The notes beneath the pieces were generated by a model, which was not told the origin of the DNA, ran no database searches, and was given only the letters and a program-made list of their open reading frames with translations. DNA of 64,000 bases, taken from the NCBI GenBank assembly GCA_022494885.1, contig JAGVSM010001131.1, positions 1 to 64,000 of the forward strand, given 5' to 3'. A program made the position numbers and the translations under genes. Shown piece by piece: positions 30,785-40,945 of the stretch (its first letter is position 1; each line of letters opens with the position of its first letter). This DNA comes from Micrasema longulum. Taxonomy: Eukaryota > Arthropoda > Insecta > Trichoptera > Brachycentridae.

Positions 30785-31305
30785 GTGGTATTTCCCTATT
30801 GTCATGATTTTTCTACACGTATAACATGTATGTCTTTGGTCTTTGCATATAGACCTCGCTTCCTCTACATTAATACATCTTATTCAATCATGCAGATTCT
30901 ACCTACTGTTGGCATGTCCAATAACCATCTTCAAGTATTTGTTGAATTTGGTCATGCCATATCTTTCTCGGTCTTCCTCATTTACTACATCCATCGACAT
31001 TCGCATCGAAAATTGTTTATGTCATTCATTCGCTATGTATGATTAATAATAATGTTTTTGAATTAAAATTTAAAACACACATCATTATAATTTTACCTCA
31101 TTTTAATTAATTATATCTTTGTTGGCAACATTTTTTTAACGAATGCATACTTTGTAATATGTTATCTGTATTTTTATGACGCAACAATTATTTACGTCTT
31201 TTAAACATACAATAAAATATTTTATTACATATACATATAAACATTTATTTTTATTTTATTTTATAAGGTTATTCAACAAAGATACATACTAGAAAAGTTA
31301 CAATA
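30785..31305. other. Unassigned sequence
   Basis: The minus strand reads MSMDVVNEEDRERYGMTKFN with broken flanks, so a decayed coding repeat is possible. I could not place it in a family. AT-rich from 31060. Confidence 0.25.
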
Positions 31306-31312
31306 TGTAGGT

Positions 31313-31765
31313 ATTACTCGATATAATTTCACATGTATCTCTGCTCCGGAATATCTAAGGGAACTATGCATTCTAGATTAACTAGAAGACAGGCGTCTTA
31401 CGCTTAGATCAGCTACGTCTACGGCGAGAGAAATAGTTATTATACCTCTACGCAAACAGCGCACTAAATTCAGTGAACGCGCATTTGCAGTCGCAGGCCC
31501 TATGGCATGGAATGCTCTCCCAGCAGAGGTGCGAGGCTGTGAGAGTGAAGTGATGTTTCGAAAAAAATTTAAAACCCACTTGTTCTCTAAATTATTTGAA
31601 TTAATTCGTAGCATGTGAAAACAAAATAAATTGTTTTAATTAAATTACAAATTTAAAAGCTTCTATTAAATTTATTTATTTATAGAATCACTATGTAAAG
31701 CGCCCTTGAGGTATTATATTACGAAAATAGCGCTATATAAGTTATCCATAATAATCATCATCATC
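31313..31765 (+). mobile_element. LINE-Z (L2/CR1-like), ORF2 C-terminus and 3' UTR
   Basis: APEYLRELCILD, stop, LEDRRLTLRSATSTARE, IVIIPLRKQRTKFSERAFAV, AGPMAWNALPAEVRGCESEV, MFRKKFKTHLFSKLFELIRS M and stop. Same protein as the minus-strand copy at 15080-15535, but with the AWNALPAEV junction intact. The 3' UTR contains TGTAAAGCGCCCTTGAGGTA and ends CATAATAATCATCATC. Confidence 0.85.
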
Positions 31766-31945
31766 ATTATCATTCCCTTTTCCCACCTAATTATGCATAG
31801 GGCACTGCACTGGTACACCAAACGCAGCGTATCTTGATCATTTTTGTTAAATGAAGGTAAGGTGATCAGTCTTACGCTTCAGTTACCAGTCTAGGGGACT
31901 ATGAAATATTCTGGTGTAAAAACACCAGAATATTTTACCACGTAA
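31750..31945 (-). mobile_element. SINE-A 3' part, minus strand
   Basis: ATCATCATCATCATTATCAT tail, then CACCTAATTATGCATAGGGC, TACACCAAACGCAGCGTATC and GTAAGGTGATCAGTCTTACG. The tRNA head is missing. It abuts the LINE-Z tail. Confidence 0.8.
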
Positions 31946-31949
31946 ATGA

Positions 31950-32285
31950 TTTTATTGAATTGAAAATAATTATTATTGACGCATATTTCAACAAGGTGAA
32001 TTAACTCGTTAGCTATTATTGGATTGACGTTACATTTGTTTAACATTGTTCTAATTATAGAAATACATCGTCACGAAGTTTTTATTTTTATATGTTTATA
32101 TTTGTAAAAATAAAATAAAGTGTTCAGTAGACTCAAATCAGTGTTTGATTTCTAATTATAAATTTCACTAAATGTTTGAAGTTCGTAATATCTCTTAAAA
32201 AAATTATTAAAACAATATTTTTTTAAAAAGGGTTTAATATTTTATAAAAAAAGATTAAAACATGATTGAAACTAATAATTTGTGC
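31950..32285. other. AT-rich spacer
   Basis: No feature recognised. Confidence 0.4.
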
Positions 32286-32289
32286 ATAT

Positions 32290-32432
32290 GTGACAACAAA
32301 ATAAATTGTTTTAATTAAATCACAAATTTAACAGCTTCAATTAAATTTATTTATCTATAAAATCACTATGTAAAGCGCCCTTGAGGTATTATATTACGAA
32401 AATGGCGCTATATAAGTTATCCATATATAGAC
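32290..32432 (+). mobile_element. LINE-Z 3' UTR fragment
   Basis: ACAAAATAAATTGTTTTAAT, ATCACTATGTAAAGCGCCCT, TGAGGTATTATATTACGAAA and CGCTATATAAGTTATCCATA match 31620-31755 closely; no coding part remains. Confidence 0.85.
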
Positions 32433-32434
32433 GC

Positions 32435-33100
32435 TCCCTACTGTTTTGCAAATGCAATATATTGAATTATTTATTATAGTAAACGCCGATTTTTCGCCAA
32501 TGAACTGAATTATTTTACGAGAAAAACAAAAAAACAAACCGACACGAGCGTTGACTTAGAGTTTACACACGCGTTGACTTATGACTGCGATAACTTAAGC
32601 ATGTTCATTATTGTTCATTGTGATCCTTCAAATGCTTAGCATGTTTTTAAGCAGGTCGATAGTTATTTGTGATTGAGCTTCAGGGCTGTCCAAAGTACGG
32701 CCCGGCGCCGGCTTATATTTGCGCGGCCCGCGGTGTGTTTTTAATCTTCCGCAAATATGAAAATTTTCCTTTTACAAAAGTTATTTCGTCGTACATTATT
32801 TTATTTTTATGGCATCCCAAATAAATTAAATATGTATTCATATAGCAACAAGTTTTCCGTCACTATTATTAGGGGAATTCCCGAACTGCGTTTGCGTTTT
32901 GTCGTATTTGTTAGACGGGGGTGACGTCAACCGTACCCCCGCACTATGGAAAATAAAGGTCGGTTTCGGATCATAAGTCTATTTTACTTTTTTTTTTTTC
33001 ATTATACTATTTTATTTACAACAGTAATAACAAAATTATTATTTGATTCGTAAGCAAATTTGTATGTAAATAAAGAATACAATATAAAACGGCGCTATAC
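32435..33100. repeat. Spacer with a hAT-type terminus at 32687
   Basis: CAGGGCTGTCCAAAGTACGG at 32687, followed by CCCGGCGCCGGC and CGCGGCCCGCGG, is a typical hAT left end. No matching right end or target duplication is seen downstream. The rest, including CpG-rich 32880-32970, is unassigned. Confidence 0.5.
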
Positions 33101-33101
33101 T

Positions 33102-33292
33102 ACAATATTTTGAGTTTGTCCAAATGTTTGTAGACAAAATAATGAATTTCAACTCCTAGGGAGTCATTTATTTTAACAAATTACAACAGGGATGGACAAC
33201 TTCACTAAAATTAACAAATGAAAGAATTTTAAAAAAATAAGGATTTTTCAAACATAGGCAAAATAGTGAATGTTACAGTGTGTAAAGTGGCC
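33102..33292. mobile_element. FB-C foldback element, shortened
   Basis: CAATATTTTGAGTTTGTCCA, AATGTTTGTAGACAAAAT, ACTCCTAGGGAGTCATTT, ACAAATTACAACAGGGATGG and the inverted GTGTGTAAAGTGGCCACTTA. The distal inverted end is lost. Confidence 0.75.
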
Positions 33293-33475
33293 ACTTAAAC
33301 ACGTGACACTTGTCAGCTCTCCGGCTATATTTATAAAACGTCGTCGATCGGTCGCTCCGTTGCGACCTGAAAGAAACACAAACAAACATACTTTTATGGA
33401 TTGAGGATAACTTTTAATTTCCTGTTGTAATTGGGGCACTGGAAAAAATATAATATACATTATTTATTTAACATA
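33293..33475. other. Short mixed segment
   Basis: CGTCGTCGATCGGTCGCTCC near 33340 is unusually CpG-rich for this window. No feature recognised. Confidence 0.3.
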
Positions 33476-34435
33476 CTAGCTGAACCCGGCCACGCTTAGC
33501 TGTGGCTTTGTCTGATATTAATTATTCGGGTAGCAAATAATTTTTTTTAGCAACTATACATTTACCGAGAAAACACAAACATATTGAACCTAATTTTTTA
33601 AATAATATATAGACTGTAGGGAAAATAAAGTTTTGTAACTTTGTCTTAAATTGATTAAATGGCAACACTGTGTAGAACTGTCATTCAGTACTTGTTAAGA
33701 ATTTGGGCTTAAAGGAAAAGATTCATCAATATAAGAACACTTGCCCACCGCTCAGCAGACAGGCTCTTTAAAGATCTAATCTTGGAGGGTGAGAACGAAC
33801 TGACGGAAACCCGTCCCAATAGATCTATTCAGGGCTCAGTGACCGTAAGAGCTTATCAGCAGTGGCTCCTATTAACAGGAATAAGTTATTCTTCTATAAA
33901 CTATTGAATAAGTTGAAGCTTTTTTGGTAGTGAAAGCATTCCCTCCACACTATGAACAACCGTTTTAAAGACCAGAGGTCTTCCTATCGTATTTGCTAGT
34001 ACTTCAACTATTTTTTTTGTCCTAAATATAGAGTTAGAATTTAACTTTTAAGTTTATAATTTAAACTTGTTATTCTTTATCTTGACCTTATTACAATTAC
34101 AAAAACCTTAGCAAAAACTGTGTTAATTTCCTTTGTAAGTCTTGTTACAAATGTACATTTTAACTGTGTTGTTTAATACATATTTATAGTCCTTAAAATG
34201 TAACATGATTAGAATGACAGTTGTAAGAAAAAGTGACGACATATGGCAAATTATGATTAAATTTGAAACGCATAGTAAGTTCTCTTTCCCCTGGAATTTC
34301 GGAATAAAAATAATAGAAATACCTTTCTACTAAAATGCAATGTTCCGTAAAAAAATTGAGTCAATCGATCAATCACTTTTCGAGATTAGCGGCCACAAAC
34401 ACACGAAACATGTATTTTTTTATACATAGATATAA
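33476..34435 (+). repeat. Dispersed insect-type repeat (CTAGCTGAACCCGGC ... ATACATAGATATAAA)
   Basis: The left end ACTAGCTGAACCCGGCCACG and the right end CGAGATTAGCGGCCACAAAC ... TTTATACATAGATATAAATG resemble the two boundaries of abundant arthropod interspersed repeats. The middle (33700-33920) carries a GC-richer CACTTGCCCACCGCTCAGCA segment that may be a separate insertion. Family assignment is from memory of the end sequences only. Confidence 0.35.
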
Positions 34436-34479
34436 ATGAATATTATTATTTTTTTATACAGTAATCAACTGTATTTTTT

Positions 34480-34647
34480 TTTGCACCACAACAGGCCAGG
34501 AGGACCAATTACAGTGGTGAATTACATCACAAATTAACCCAGGCTTGAGAAAAATCACTTTGAATTTTCGTGTTCTCACCGGGAATCGAACCCGGAACCT
34601 TCCGTGGGTGAGTCAAGCGTCTTGACCACTACACCACGGAAGCCGCC
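34480..34647 (-). mobile_element. SINE-B, minus strand
   Basis: TTGCACCACAACAGGCCAGG, AATTACAGTGGTGAATTACA, CCCAGGCTTGAGAAAAATCA, TCACCGGGAATCGAACCCGG (B box reversed) and CTACACCACGGAAGCCGCC (A box reversed). Complete. Confidence 0.9.
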
Positions 34648-34671
34648 GAGAAGTTTTGTGAGAAGTATTTT

Positions 34672-35190
34672 TAATTTATTTATTTATTTATTTTGTTCAT
34701 TAACGCCCAAAAGGCATTTACAAAAAATAAAAATGAAATACATGCTAACATACTAAATAATAAACAGAATATACAGAAAAAAATTGTGAAATTAGTTAAA
34801 AAGAATATGATAAAAAGTTTTACAAAGTAAAAAAAAAAACAATAATAACAAAGGTATGCAAGAAAAAACAGTAAGCATATAAAAAAAAATGCAAAGATAT
34901 AAGCTTATGAAATAAATTCTGTAAGGCAAACAATAAATAAAGTGTTACGGTAAGCAAGAAAGACATTTTAAGTTAAATTAATAAACAAGCAAGCATATAT
35001 TATCACGAAAAAATAATGAATAAAAATATGTATCTATGAAATGCGTATTTGCCAATACTCCAGTGCAATTTGATATAATAGTAAAAAAATAAAAACAAGT
35101 ATAAAGTAATAAAAATAAAAAAGAAAGAATTTTTTTTAAATTATGAAATTGAATTGTCAATTAATACATAATATATAAGGTGTTTTATTT
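34672..35190 (-). mobile_element. LINE 3' UTR, minus strand, plus AT-rich sequence
   Basis: TTTATTTATTTATTTATTTT followed by TTAACGCCCAAAAGGCATTT is the reverse of a LINE end of the AAATGCC-x-x-x-GGCGTTAA type. Upstream is A-rich with no coding part recognised. Confidence 0.45.
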
Positions 35191-35194
35191 ATTT

Positions 35195-35364
35195 TTGCAC
35201 CACAACAGGCCAGGATGCCCAATTACAGTGGTGAATTGCATCACAGAACACCCAGGCTTGAGAAAAATCTAATTTTTAAATTTTCGTGTTCTCACCGGGA
35301 ATCGAACCCGGAACCTTCCGTGCGTGAGTCAAGAGTCTTGACCACTACACCACGGAGGCCGCCG
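35195..35364 (-). mobile_element. SINE-B, minus strand, second copy
   Basis: TTGCACCACAACAGGCCAGG, AATTGCATCACAGAACACCC, TCACCGGGAATCGAACCCGG and CTACACCACGGAGGCCGCC. It lies 550 bp from the previous copy in the same orientation. Confidence 0.9.
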
Positions 35365-35389
35365 ATGTATGAAAAGTATTAATAAATAA

Positions 35390-35537
35390 AAGGCTACAAA
35401 AGGCCATGAGCCAATTACAGCGCAGAGTACTCGGACATCTGAAAATCTCATTTTGATTATATTAGTGTTACTGGGAATCGAACCCATAATTCTCGTACCA
35501 GAGGCTAGCATCTTAATCATTATGCCCTAAAAGCCGT
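35390..35537 (-). mobile_element. Divergent SINE-B-like element
   Basis: AGGCCATGAGCCAATTACAG and TACTCGGACATCTGAAAATC precede TTACTGGGAATCGAACCCAT (B box reversed) and ATCATTATGCCCTAAAAGCC. Same plan as SINE-B but a different body, so probably a related subfamily. Confidence 0.7.
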
Positions 35538-35539
35538 TT

Positions 35540-36045
35540 GTTTTTACTGTCATTGTTTATTTTAATTGTCCTTAACGCACAAAATATTAATTGCGTTCCA
35601 ATTCTTATGATTACAATTATTGTATATACAAAGTATGAAACAAATACAGAAAGTAGTTTCCGAACCGCTTCTTGCATAATGTTGACTTAATATTATTTCC
35701 CAATACACCCACCTTTTAATTAACATTTTAAAACGAATTGGCACCAGTTAAAAGGGGATTTCGTTAATCTAGACCTATTTTTAACGGCATTACGTTAAAG
35801 CGCCCTTTTGGTGCGCGAGATTTTTAACCTTTAGATAGTCTAGCCATTGTAAAACAGACGTAAGTCGAATAAATCCAGTTTGCGTGACTTAACCCAAATG
35901 ACTACTGATTGCGTATTTTGAACTCAATGTGCACATGTGCTTGTTTTGATAAATTTCGATTAATCAATCGTCATCATTATTAGCGGGTGTACGTGAAATG
36001 TTTATTTTAATGGTTGTTTAATCTACAATATTTTATTGTTTCTAC
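35540..36045. other. Unassigned sequence
   Basis: No gene or repeat recognised; composition is ordinary for the window. Confidence 0.35.
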
Positions 36046-36049
36046 ACTG

Positions 36050-36160
36050 TCACCTGAAGCGTAAGAGTGATCAACTCACCTTCGTAATGATCAAGGTACG
36101 CAGGATATTATTTAACGATGCAGTGCCCTTGGCACCGTTTGGTTTGGGCAGAGGTATGAT
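36050..36160 (+). mobile_element. SINE-A 3' fragment
   Basis: CACCTGAAGCGTAAGAGTGA, TCACCTTCGTAATGATCAAG and GATGCAGTGCCCTTGGCACC correspond to the SINE-A body; the head is missing and the body is deleted internally. Confidence 0.6.
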
Positions 36161-36164
36161 GAAC

Positions 36165-36570
36165 CAAAAACAGATCAGCGAAAAATTGGTCCAAATTCGT
36201 ACTAAAAAAAAATAAAATACGCATATTCAAATAACAGCTGTTTTTTAGTGGGTATATAGAACTTTTACTTGAATAACGACCCCTCCTACGTATAATGTCG
36301 TAACCCACAAATTTTCAATTTTGTGTCTTTAATGTATTTCGTCTATATATTATTAAATCTTTAGTTCTAACAAAGATAAAAAAATATTTTGCAATTAGTT
36401 GCGTTTTTTTTGGGACGCATATTGTCGTATCAATTTTTTTTTAGAAAGCATGCTATTGTATGAAGCCCATGCGATAATTAACGTGGGACAAAGGAGATGA
36501 CCGGAAGCAGCATAAGTATCAGTTACGGTTTTGTTCTCCGGTCTAGATGGACGTACCCCGCGTGCATTTT
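36165..36570. other. Unassigned sequence
   Basis: No gene or repeat recognised. A less AT-rich patch at 36470-36565 (GACCGGAAGCAGCATAAG) has no identified partner. Confidence 0.3.
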
Positions 36571-36574
36571 TTTA

Positions 36575-36900
36575 ATGGCATTTTTCGTATATTCTTTCTA
36601 AACTAAAAAATTCCAAATTTTGTCTTGAGTTAACAATACGACAAAGACGGGTCATTGGAAAATTAGGGCAATAGTTTGTTATATGCTGATCGATGAACAG
36701 TACTTCATTGTTTTTTAACCTACGAGTCGGAGTATTGAATTTTACTTGTCCCAGTAATGATGGAACATCGATTATACCATTTAGTATACCAAACATATAT
36801 ATGGAGTCAATATTAGGTGTACGTTTTTGTAGACTACAAATATTTGTAAATGAACAAAACATAAAATTGTCATGCATGAGAATAACATATAGGACTTTGG
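36575..36900 (-). mobile_element. LINE-U ORF2 C-terminus, minus strand
   Basis: MFGILNGIIDVPSLLGQVKF, NTPTRRLKNNEVLFIDQHIT, NYCPNFPMTRLCRIVN and LEFFSLERIYEKCH. Pattern (LFKILN-G-x-I-D-PELL-x-x-I-K-N-P-R-x-R ... TNYG-x-x-P-R-x-RI-N) is shared with 43376-43685 and 57909-58398. Confidence 0.75.
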
Positions 36901-37110
36901 TTATAAATTTGTTATTGATTTTGCGTCAATACATTGATGATGGCGAATTTAAAATGCTCAATTGAAATTGGCTTAATTAATAAGCATCCAATATAGGCCA
37001 GTTGCATATTTGACATCGTGATGGAATAACCGAATTATTTAAGTATTCGCAAAACGAATCATTCATTTCAAAAACCGATTGCTAACACGAATAATAAATT
37101 AACATTTTTT
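36901..37110. other. Spacer
   Basis: May contain more LINE-U 5' sequence; nothing certain. Confidence 0.3.
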
Positions 37111-37111
37111 T

Positions 37112-37188
37112 AGTATATCTAAATGTTTGTAGATAATGCTGGATATCACTCCCTATGGAGTTTTTCTTTCTGTTGCAAGATTGAAATT
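37112..37188. mobile_element. FB-C end fragment
   Basis: AGTATATCTAAATGTTTGTA, GATAATGCTGGATATCACTC and CCTATGGAGTTTTTC, then CTGTTGCAAGATTG. It abuts the SINE-B copy at 37190. Confidence 0.6.
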
Positions 37189-37189
37189 T

Positions 37190-37700
37190 ATTGCAACTTT
37201 TGACGGCTCGGTTCCCGGTGAGAACCCATAAATTAAAAGAGATTTATCTCAATCCTGGGTGTTTTTTGCTGTAATTCACCACTGTAATTGGGCCTTGTGG
37301 GGTGGTATTCTGAATCTTCTCTACCCCCTAGGCGCCCTAGAGAGTGGTAAATTTAAGGATTAGTTTTTTTGCGACTGCACTTTGCTTCATATAATAGCCA
37401 CACCGATGTTTAAACGTCAAATGATGTATAGAACTGTTTTTTGTTGCAACAAATTTAAATATGAACAACTCCCTAGGGAGAAAATCCAGCCAGTCTGCAA
37501 GCATTTGGACATACTCATAACATTGTTGAAAATCATCATGTTTGATTTCATGTGATCATATTTATTTGACGTTTAATCGTCGGTGTGGCCATGCATGAAG
37601 CAAATTGTAAACGCATGCAAAAAATAGAAAGCCTCGAATTAATCACATTCTAAGGGGTAGAGAAGATTCAGAATAGCACTTCTGGCCTTTTATGGTGCAA
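37190..37700 (+). mobile_element. SINE-B interrupted by a foldback MITE
   Basis: GGCTCGGTTCCCGGTGAGAA (B-box side of the head), CTCAATCCTGGGTGTTTTTT, CTGTAATTCACCACTGTAAT and GGGCCTTGTGG stop at 37300. The missing end CTTCTGGCCTTTTATGGTGC resumes at 37679. The A box is lost. Confidence 0.8.
37303..37679. mobile_element. Foldback MITE inside SINE-B, itself holding FB-C
   Basis: Ends TGGTATTCTGAATCTTCTCT and, reversed, TGCTATTCTGAATCTTCTCT. Inner arms GCTTCATATAATAGCCACAC / GGTGTGGCCATGCATGAAGC and GTTTAAACGTCAAAT / TTTGACGTTTAATCG extend the palindrome. The imperfect duplication CTTGTGG / CTTCTGG flanks it. At its centre (about 37440-37532) lies an FB-C end (AACTCCCTAGGGAGAAAATC). Confidence 0.75.
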
Positions 37701-38075
37701 AAATAAAGACAATGGAAAAATATGCAAAAATTGATAAAAAAATGTTGAGAAAATTCAGTTGAAAAATGAACAAATGGAAGGAAAAAAAAAAATCAACAAG
37801 AAGGCATAATAATCAGTTATTAATTAAATCGGCATTGACTTCGTAACACTTCATTATAAATTAATATGAAAATAAACATTAATTATCTTACTCTTAAATT
37901 AATAAAATTGTTAATTATTATAAAAATAATTATGAAAATAATCTTAGGTTTAATTATTGTAATTTAAATTTTAAGAAATAAATTCTACTTAACGTCCTTT
38001 CCCTCATTGATCATGTTTTCAAATCTGTTCGTTCGATAACTATCCATATACATATATCATACTCGATTTTTCTAT
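37701..38075. other. AT-rich spacer
   Basis: No feature recognised. Confidence 0.4.
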
Positions 38076-38079
38076 ATTT

Positions 38080-38155
38080 TTAATTTCAAGCACTCTTTAA
38101 ACCACATCTATGTGAAAGGCAGAAATGCCGTATATAAATAAATAAACTCGTAAAC
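38080..38155 (+). mobile_element. LINE 3' tail
   Basis: TTCAAGCACTCTTTAAACCA, TGTGAAAGGCAGAAATGCCG, TATATAAATAAATAAACTC. The end resembles the LINE-U end at 58395-58438 (GGGCGTATATATAAATAAAT). Confidence 0.5.
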
Positions 38156-38224
38156 ATCGAAAAATAATGTTGGACCAGTTATTTTTATACAAATTAATAA
38201 ATAACGAAATCTTTTGTTTTACAC

Positions 38225-38560
38225 ACAGACAACGCGTCAACAAACTATTTGAAACAATCTACAATACATAGAATATGCGAGCAATACAACAATAGATTAA
38301 CCGAAGCTGATATTTTTTATGACAATGTATGTAAATTTAAGTCAAAAATCATAGAAATATTGAGAGAAGCAGATATTTAATCATTTTTATTAATATATAC
38401 ATATTTTTGCGTTTCTTATCTTTTCCATTTGTTATATTTAACATAATTTAAATTTTTGTCTTAAGTGTAAGCGATTTTTTTGGTGTGTGCATGAGTGTCC
38501 TACACTAATATACAAAGAAGTTGTCAATATTTCTGTACATACTGTTTACCCAATAAAATT
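38225..38560 (+). mobile_element. LINE ORF2 C-terminal fragment
   Basis: One frame reads NNRLTEADIFYDNVCKFKSK then IIEILREADI and stop; F-D-N-V-x-K-FK-K is a usual ORF2 terminus. The 3' end CAATAAAATTATAAAAAAAA directly abuts the duplicated Tc1 end. Confidence 0.45.
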
Positions 38561-38957
38561 ATAAAAAAAATAAAGGTGAATTCACTAAGTACTAAATATT
38601 TTTAAATGTTATAAATATGTTTAAATGTAAAATACTTTAATTTAAAATAAAGCGATAAGAACCTACTTCTTAAATATGAATTAAAAAATAACATGTCTTT
38701 TATTATTCCATCACAAACACTCGACCATAAATGAACCGTTATGGGTCTCTAAGGTTCGGGTAATCTGATACCTGATATATAATGGCAATTTCTAAGTACA
38801 ATTCATGAGTAAGATTTTTTATTTTAACCTTGAAATAACGAGTAGTCATCACATATGTCAAACAATATAAAAAAAACTAATTAAATATCAAGAATAATTC
38901 ATTATATGTCAATTTTAGTTTTTTTTGAGAACTCGTAAATTTATTTGTCTTGCGGTG
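38560..38957 (+). mobile_element. Duplicate of the Tc1-like element 3' end
   Basis: From TAAAGGTGAATTCACTAAGT through CACTCGACCATAAATGAACC and GAGAACTCGTAAATTTATTT to TTGCGGTG, this is almost identical to 29627-30021. The only difference I noticed is one A in a homopolymer. It starts inside the last codons of the transposase (the GEFTKY end). The left TIR and the rest are absent. Confidence 0.9.
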
Positions 38958-39089
38958 TATATGCTAACACCTTAGATATGTGGAAAATAACCCCCCTGCT
39001 TTAAATTTCACTGATTATTATTATTTTTATTTTTTTAAATTCTATGACATTGTGAACAATATTCTGTGTTTACTATATTAGTTAATTAT

Positions 39090-39205
39090 ATCACCTGTCG
39101 ATGGGAGGAGTGCTCTCCTGAAACTGTAGTAGTGTTCTTGTAAAATAATAAAAATTGTGTAAACCTAATAACAAAGTTTTATTTTCATAATTATCAGCAT
39201 CATAC
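39090..39205 (+). repeat. Palindromic repeat with hammerhead-like core (second copy of 5556)
   Basis: CACCTGTCGATGGGAGGAGT, GCTCTCCTGAAACTGTAGTA, GTGTTCTTGTAAAATAATAA and AACAAAGTTTTATTTTCATA. The core CTGTCGA, stem GGAG...CTCC and GAAAC is closer to a hammerhead than the copy at 5600. The left arm is reduced. Confidence 0.5.
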
Positions 39206-39299
39206 TCTTATCTGACTCTTAGCTGATGGCGCAAAGACCACTGGATTAATAATAATAATCATAATCACCATAATCTTGTATAATGTTTTAACTGTTAGT
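39206..39299. other. Spacer
   Basis: Short sequence with an ATAATAATAATCATAATCAC tract; nothing else. Confidence 0.3.
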
Positions 39300-39530
39300 G
39301 TTTTCTAAAGTTTTTTTTATTTATTTGTTTTTATTTATTTGTTTTTACTTGTTTCTTTTTTTAACTTATTGTATTTTTTATTTAGTTTTTATTAGACTGT
39401 AAGAAATTGCTAGTGGTAATAAGTCCGCCATTTAACTATGTATACCTTTTTTATTATTTTTGTATGTATAACATTGTATATTATGGTAAATAAAGATTTA
39501 TTATTATTATTATTTATTATTAGTAACTCA
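39300..39530 (+). mobile_element. Jockey/CR1-like LINE 3' UTR
   Basis: GACTGTAAGAAATTGCTAGT, GGTAATAAGTCCGCCATTTA, ACTATGTATACC, TATTATGGTAAATAAAGATT and (TTA)n. The GGCAATAA-x-CCGCC ... AATAAAGA(TTATTA)n layout is common in insect Jockey/CR1 elements. Confidence 0.65.
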
Positions 39531-39534
39531 AAAT

Positions 39535-39885
39535 ACAATATTTTTAAGGAACTCTCGACTCTTGACGGAAAGGTTCGAATTGTTCGTGTCAATGGAACGA
39601 ATCTAGTAACTCCGTAAAATGACCGGCCGACGTACGCTTGCCCCACATACGTCACTGTCAATTTGCAAACAGGAATCTCAGTTAACGTCACAACTTGCTG
39701 TCACGTGGACAGTGGAGATTGATGTCGCATTGTCAACATTACTCGCCGCAGACTACAATGCTTGATTATAGGCGAATGAAAACACGATTTACGATTGTGT
39801 CTGATTTAAATGGCGAAAACATTACAGGAACCGTTAGCAACATTTTTGGTTAAGATATTTTTATTCAGTTGTAATTTAATACGCA
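39535..39885. other. Unassigned sequence, less AT-rich
   Basis: 39560-39760 contains CpGs (GACCGGCCGACGTACGCTTG) and an ACGTCACTGTCA word. No protein or repeat recognised; could be a decayed LTR or regulatory segment. Confidence 0.25.
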
Positions 39886-39889
39886 CGTA

Positions 39890-40635
39890 AATATTATTCT
39901 CTACCTTCCATTACAAATACAAGAGTTACTAGATAATCCACCCTGATGCTGCAAAAAAAAAAACAACCTTCGGTCAAAGAGGATTGGCCTACTACTCGGT
40001 TAAAGTGCACAATCTACTTCCAATATCCATAAGGACAATTAGTAAGTTCTCACAACATAAAATTGCTATTAAGAAATAGATAGTGGAGGTGGGTTGCGCA
40101 CGGATCGGTGAGTGGATCAAGCCAAATAGGTAAAATGTGTGTACTGTGTATGAAATTTGTTCTATTGGTCTGTATAAATTGGTTATGTTTTTTATGATTA
40201 TTTTAGTTTTTTATTGTTTATTATTTTAATGATATTTAGGTTAATTGGATTAATTACGTTTTTTTTATTGTTATTATGTCCAGTCAGTGAAGAATTCACT
40301 TCCCTCTTTTCTCAATCCAATGGAGTACATATTATGTACTTCTGGATTACCTTCTTTCAGCACAAAGATGCTAAGGCTATCAGATTTTAGAGAGCTCCTT
40401 CGGACAGCTTTTCTCGTTTGATAATGAGCAAATTTTCCGTGTATGTGGGCACCGCCAAGGAGACTTATGTCCTCAGATGCGGTATGTGGTGGGCAAGCGC
40501 TGTTATTATTATTTTAACTTTGATAAATGGCTAATCTTGGGCATGTTTTACATTTTGTAAAATGTTTCCCTCGGCACGGGACACCCCAGTGAGATTATGC
40601 TGTATAAAAAAAGAATACCAACAATGTAAAAGTAT
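39890..40635 (+). mobile_element. LINE-W ORF2 C-terminus and 3' UTR
   Basis: TTFGQRGLAYYSVKVHNLLP, ISIRTISKFSQHKIAIKK, stop, IVEVGCARIGEWIKPNR, stop near 40131. The 3' UTR ends AATGTTTCCCTCGGCACGGG, ACACCCCAGTGAGATTATGC and AATGTAAAAGTATAAATAAA. Another copy at 60425 reads the same protein without the internal stop. Confidence 0.85.
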
Positions 40636-40639
40636 AAAT

Positions 40640-40945
40640 AAATTACACGTAGAGAGTGGACTCCTCAGTTTTAGAAAATTACATTTAGTTCAGTGCCTGA
40701 AATATGTTTGCTTAAAAAGGGATTTATTTAGTAATAATTTAAATCGGATTAGCAGTAGATCCGATAGTGTACTGTCAGTTCCAGGATGCAGAACTAACTT
40801 CGCACAGAGGCACTCCTCACATGTTGGTCCAAGATCCTTCAATCTTTTACCTAAAGAATTACAAAAAATTAAATCACTGATACCGTTTAAAGTAGGTTTG
40901 AGGTCTTGAATTAGCATGGAAGGAATCGATAGACACCTTTAAAAA
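40640..40945 (+). mobile_element. LINE ORF2 C-terminal fragment
   Basis: VESGLLSFRKLHLVQCLKYV, LNRISSRSDSVLSVPGCRTN, FAQRHSSHVGPRSFNLLPKE, LQKIKSLIPFKVGLRS, stop near 40909, then a pure A tract at 40940. R-x-FN-LP-x-E-L-x-x-I-K is the standard ORF2 end. It starts exactly after the LINE-W tail. Confidence 0.75.
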
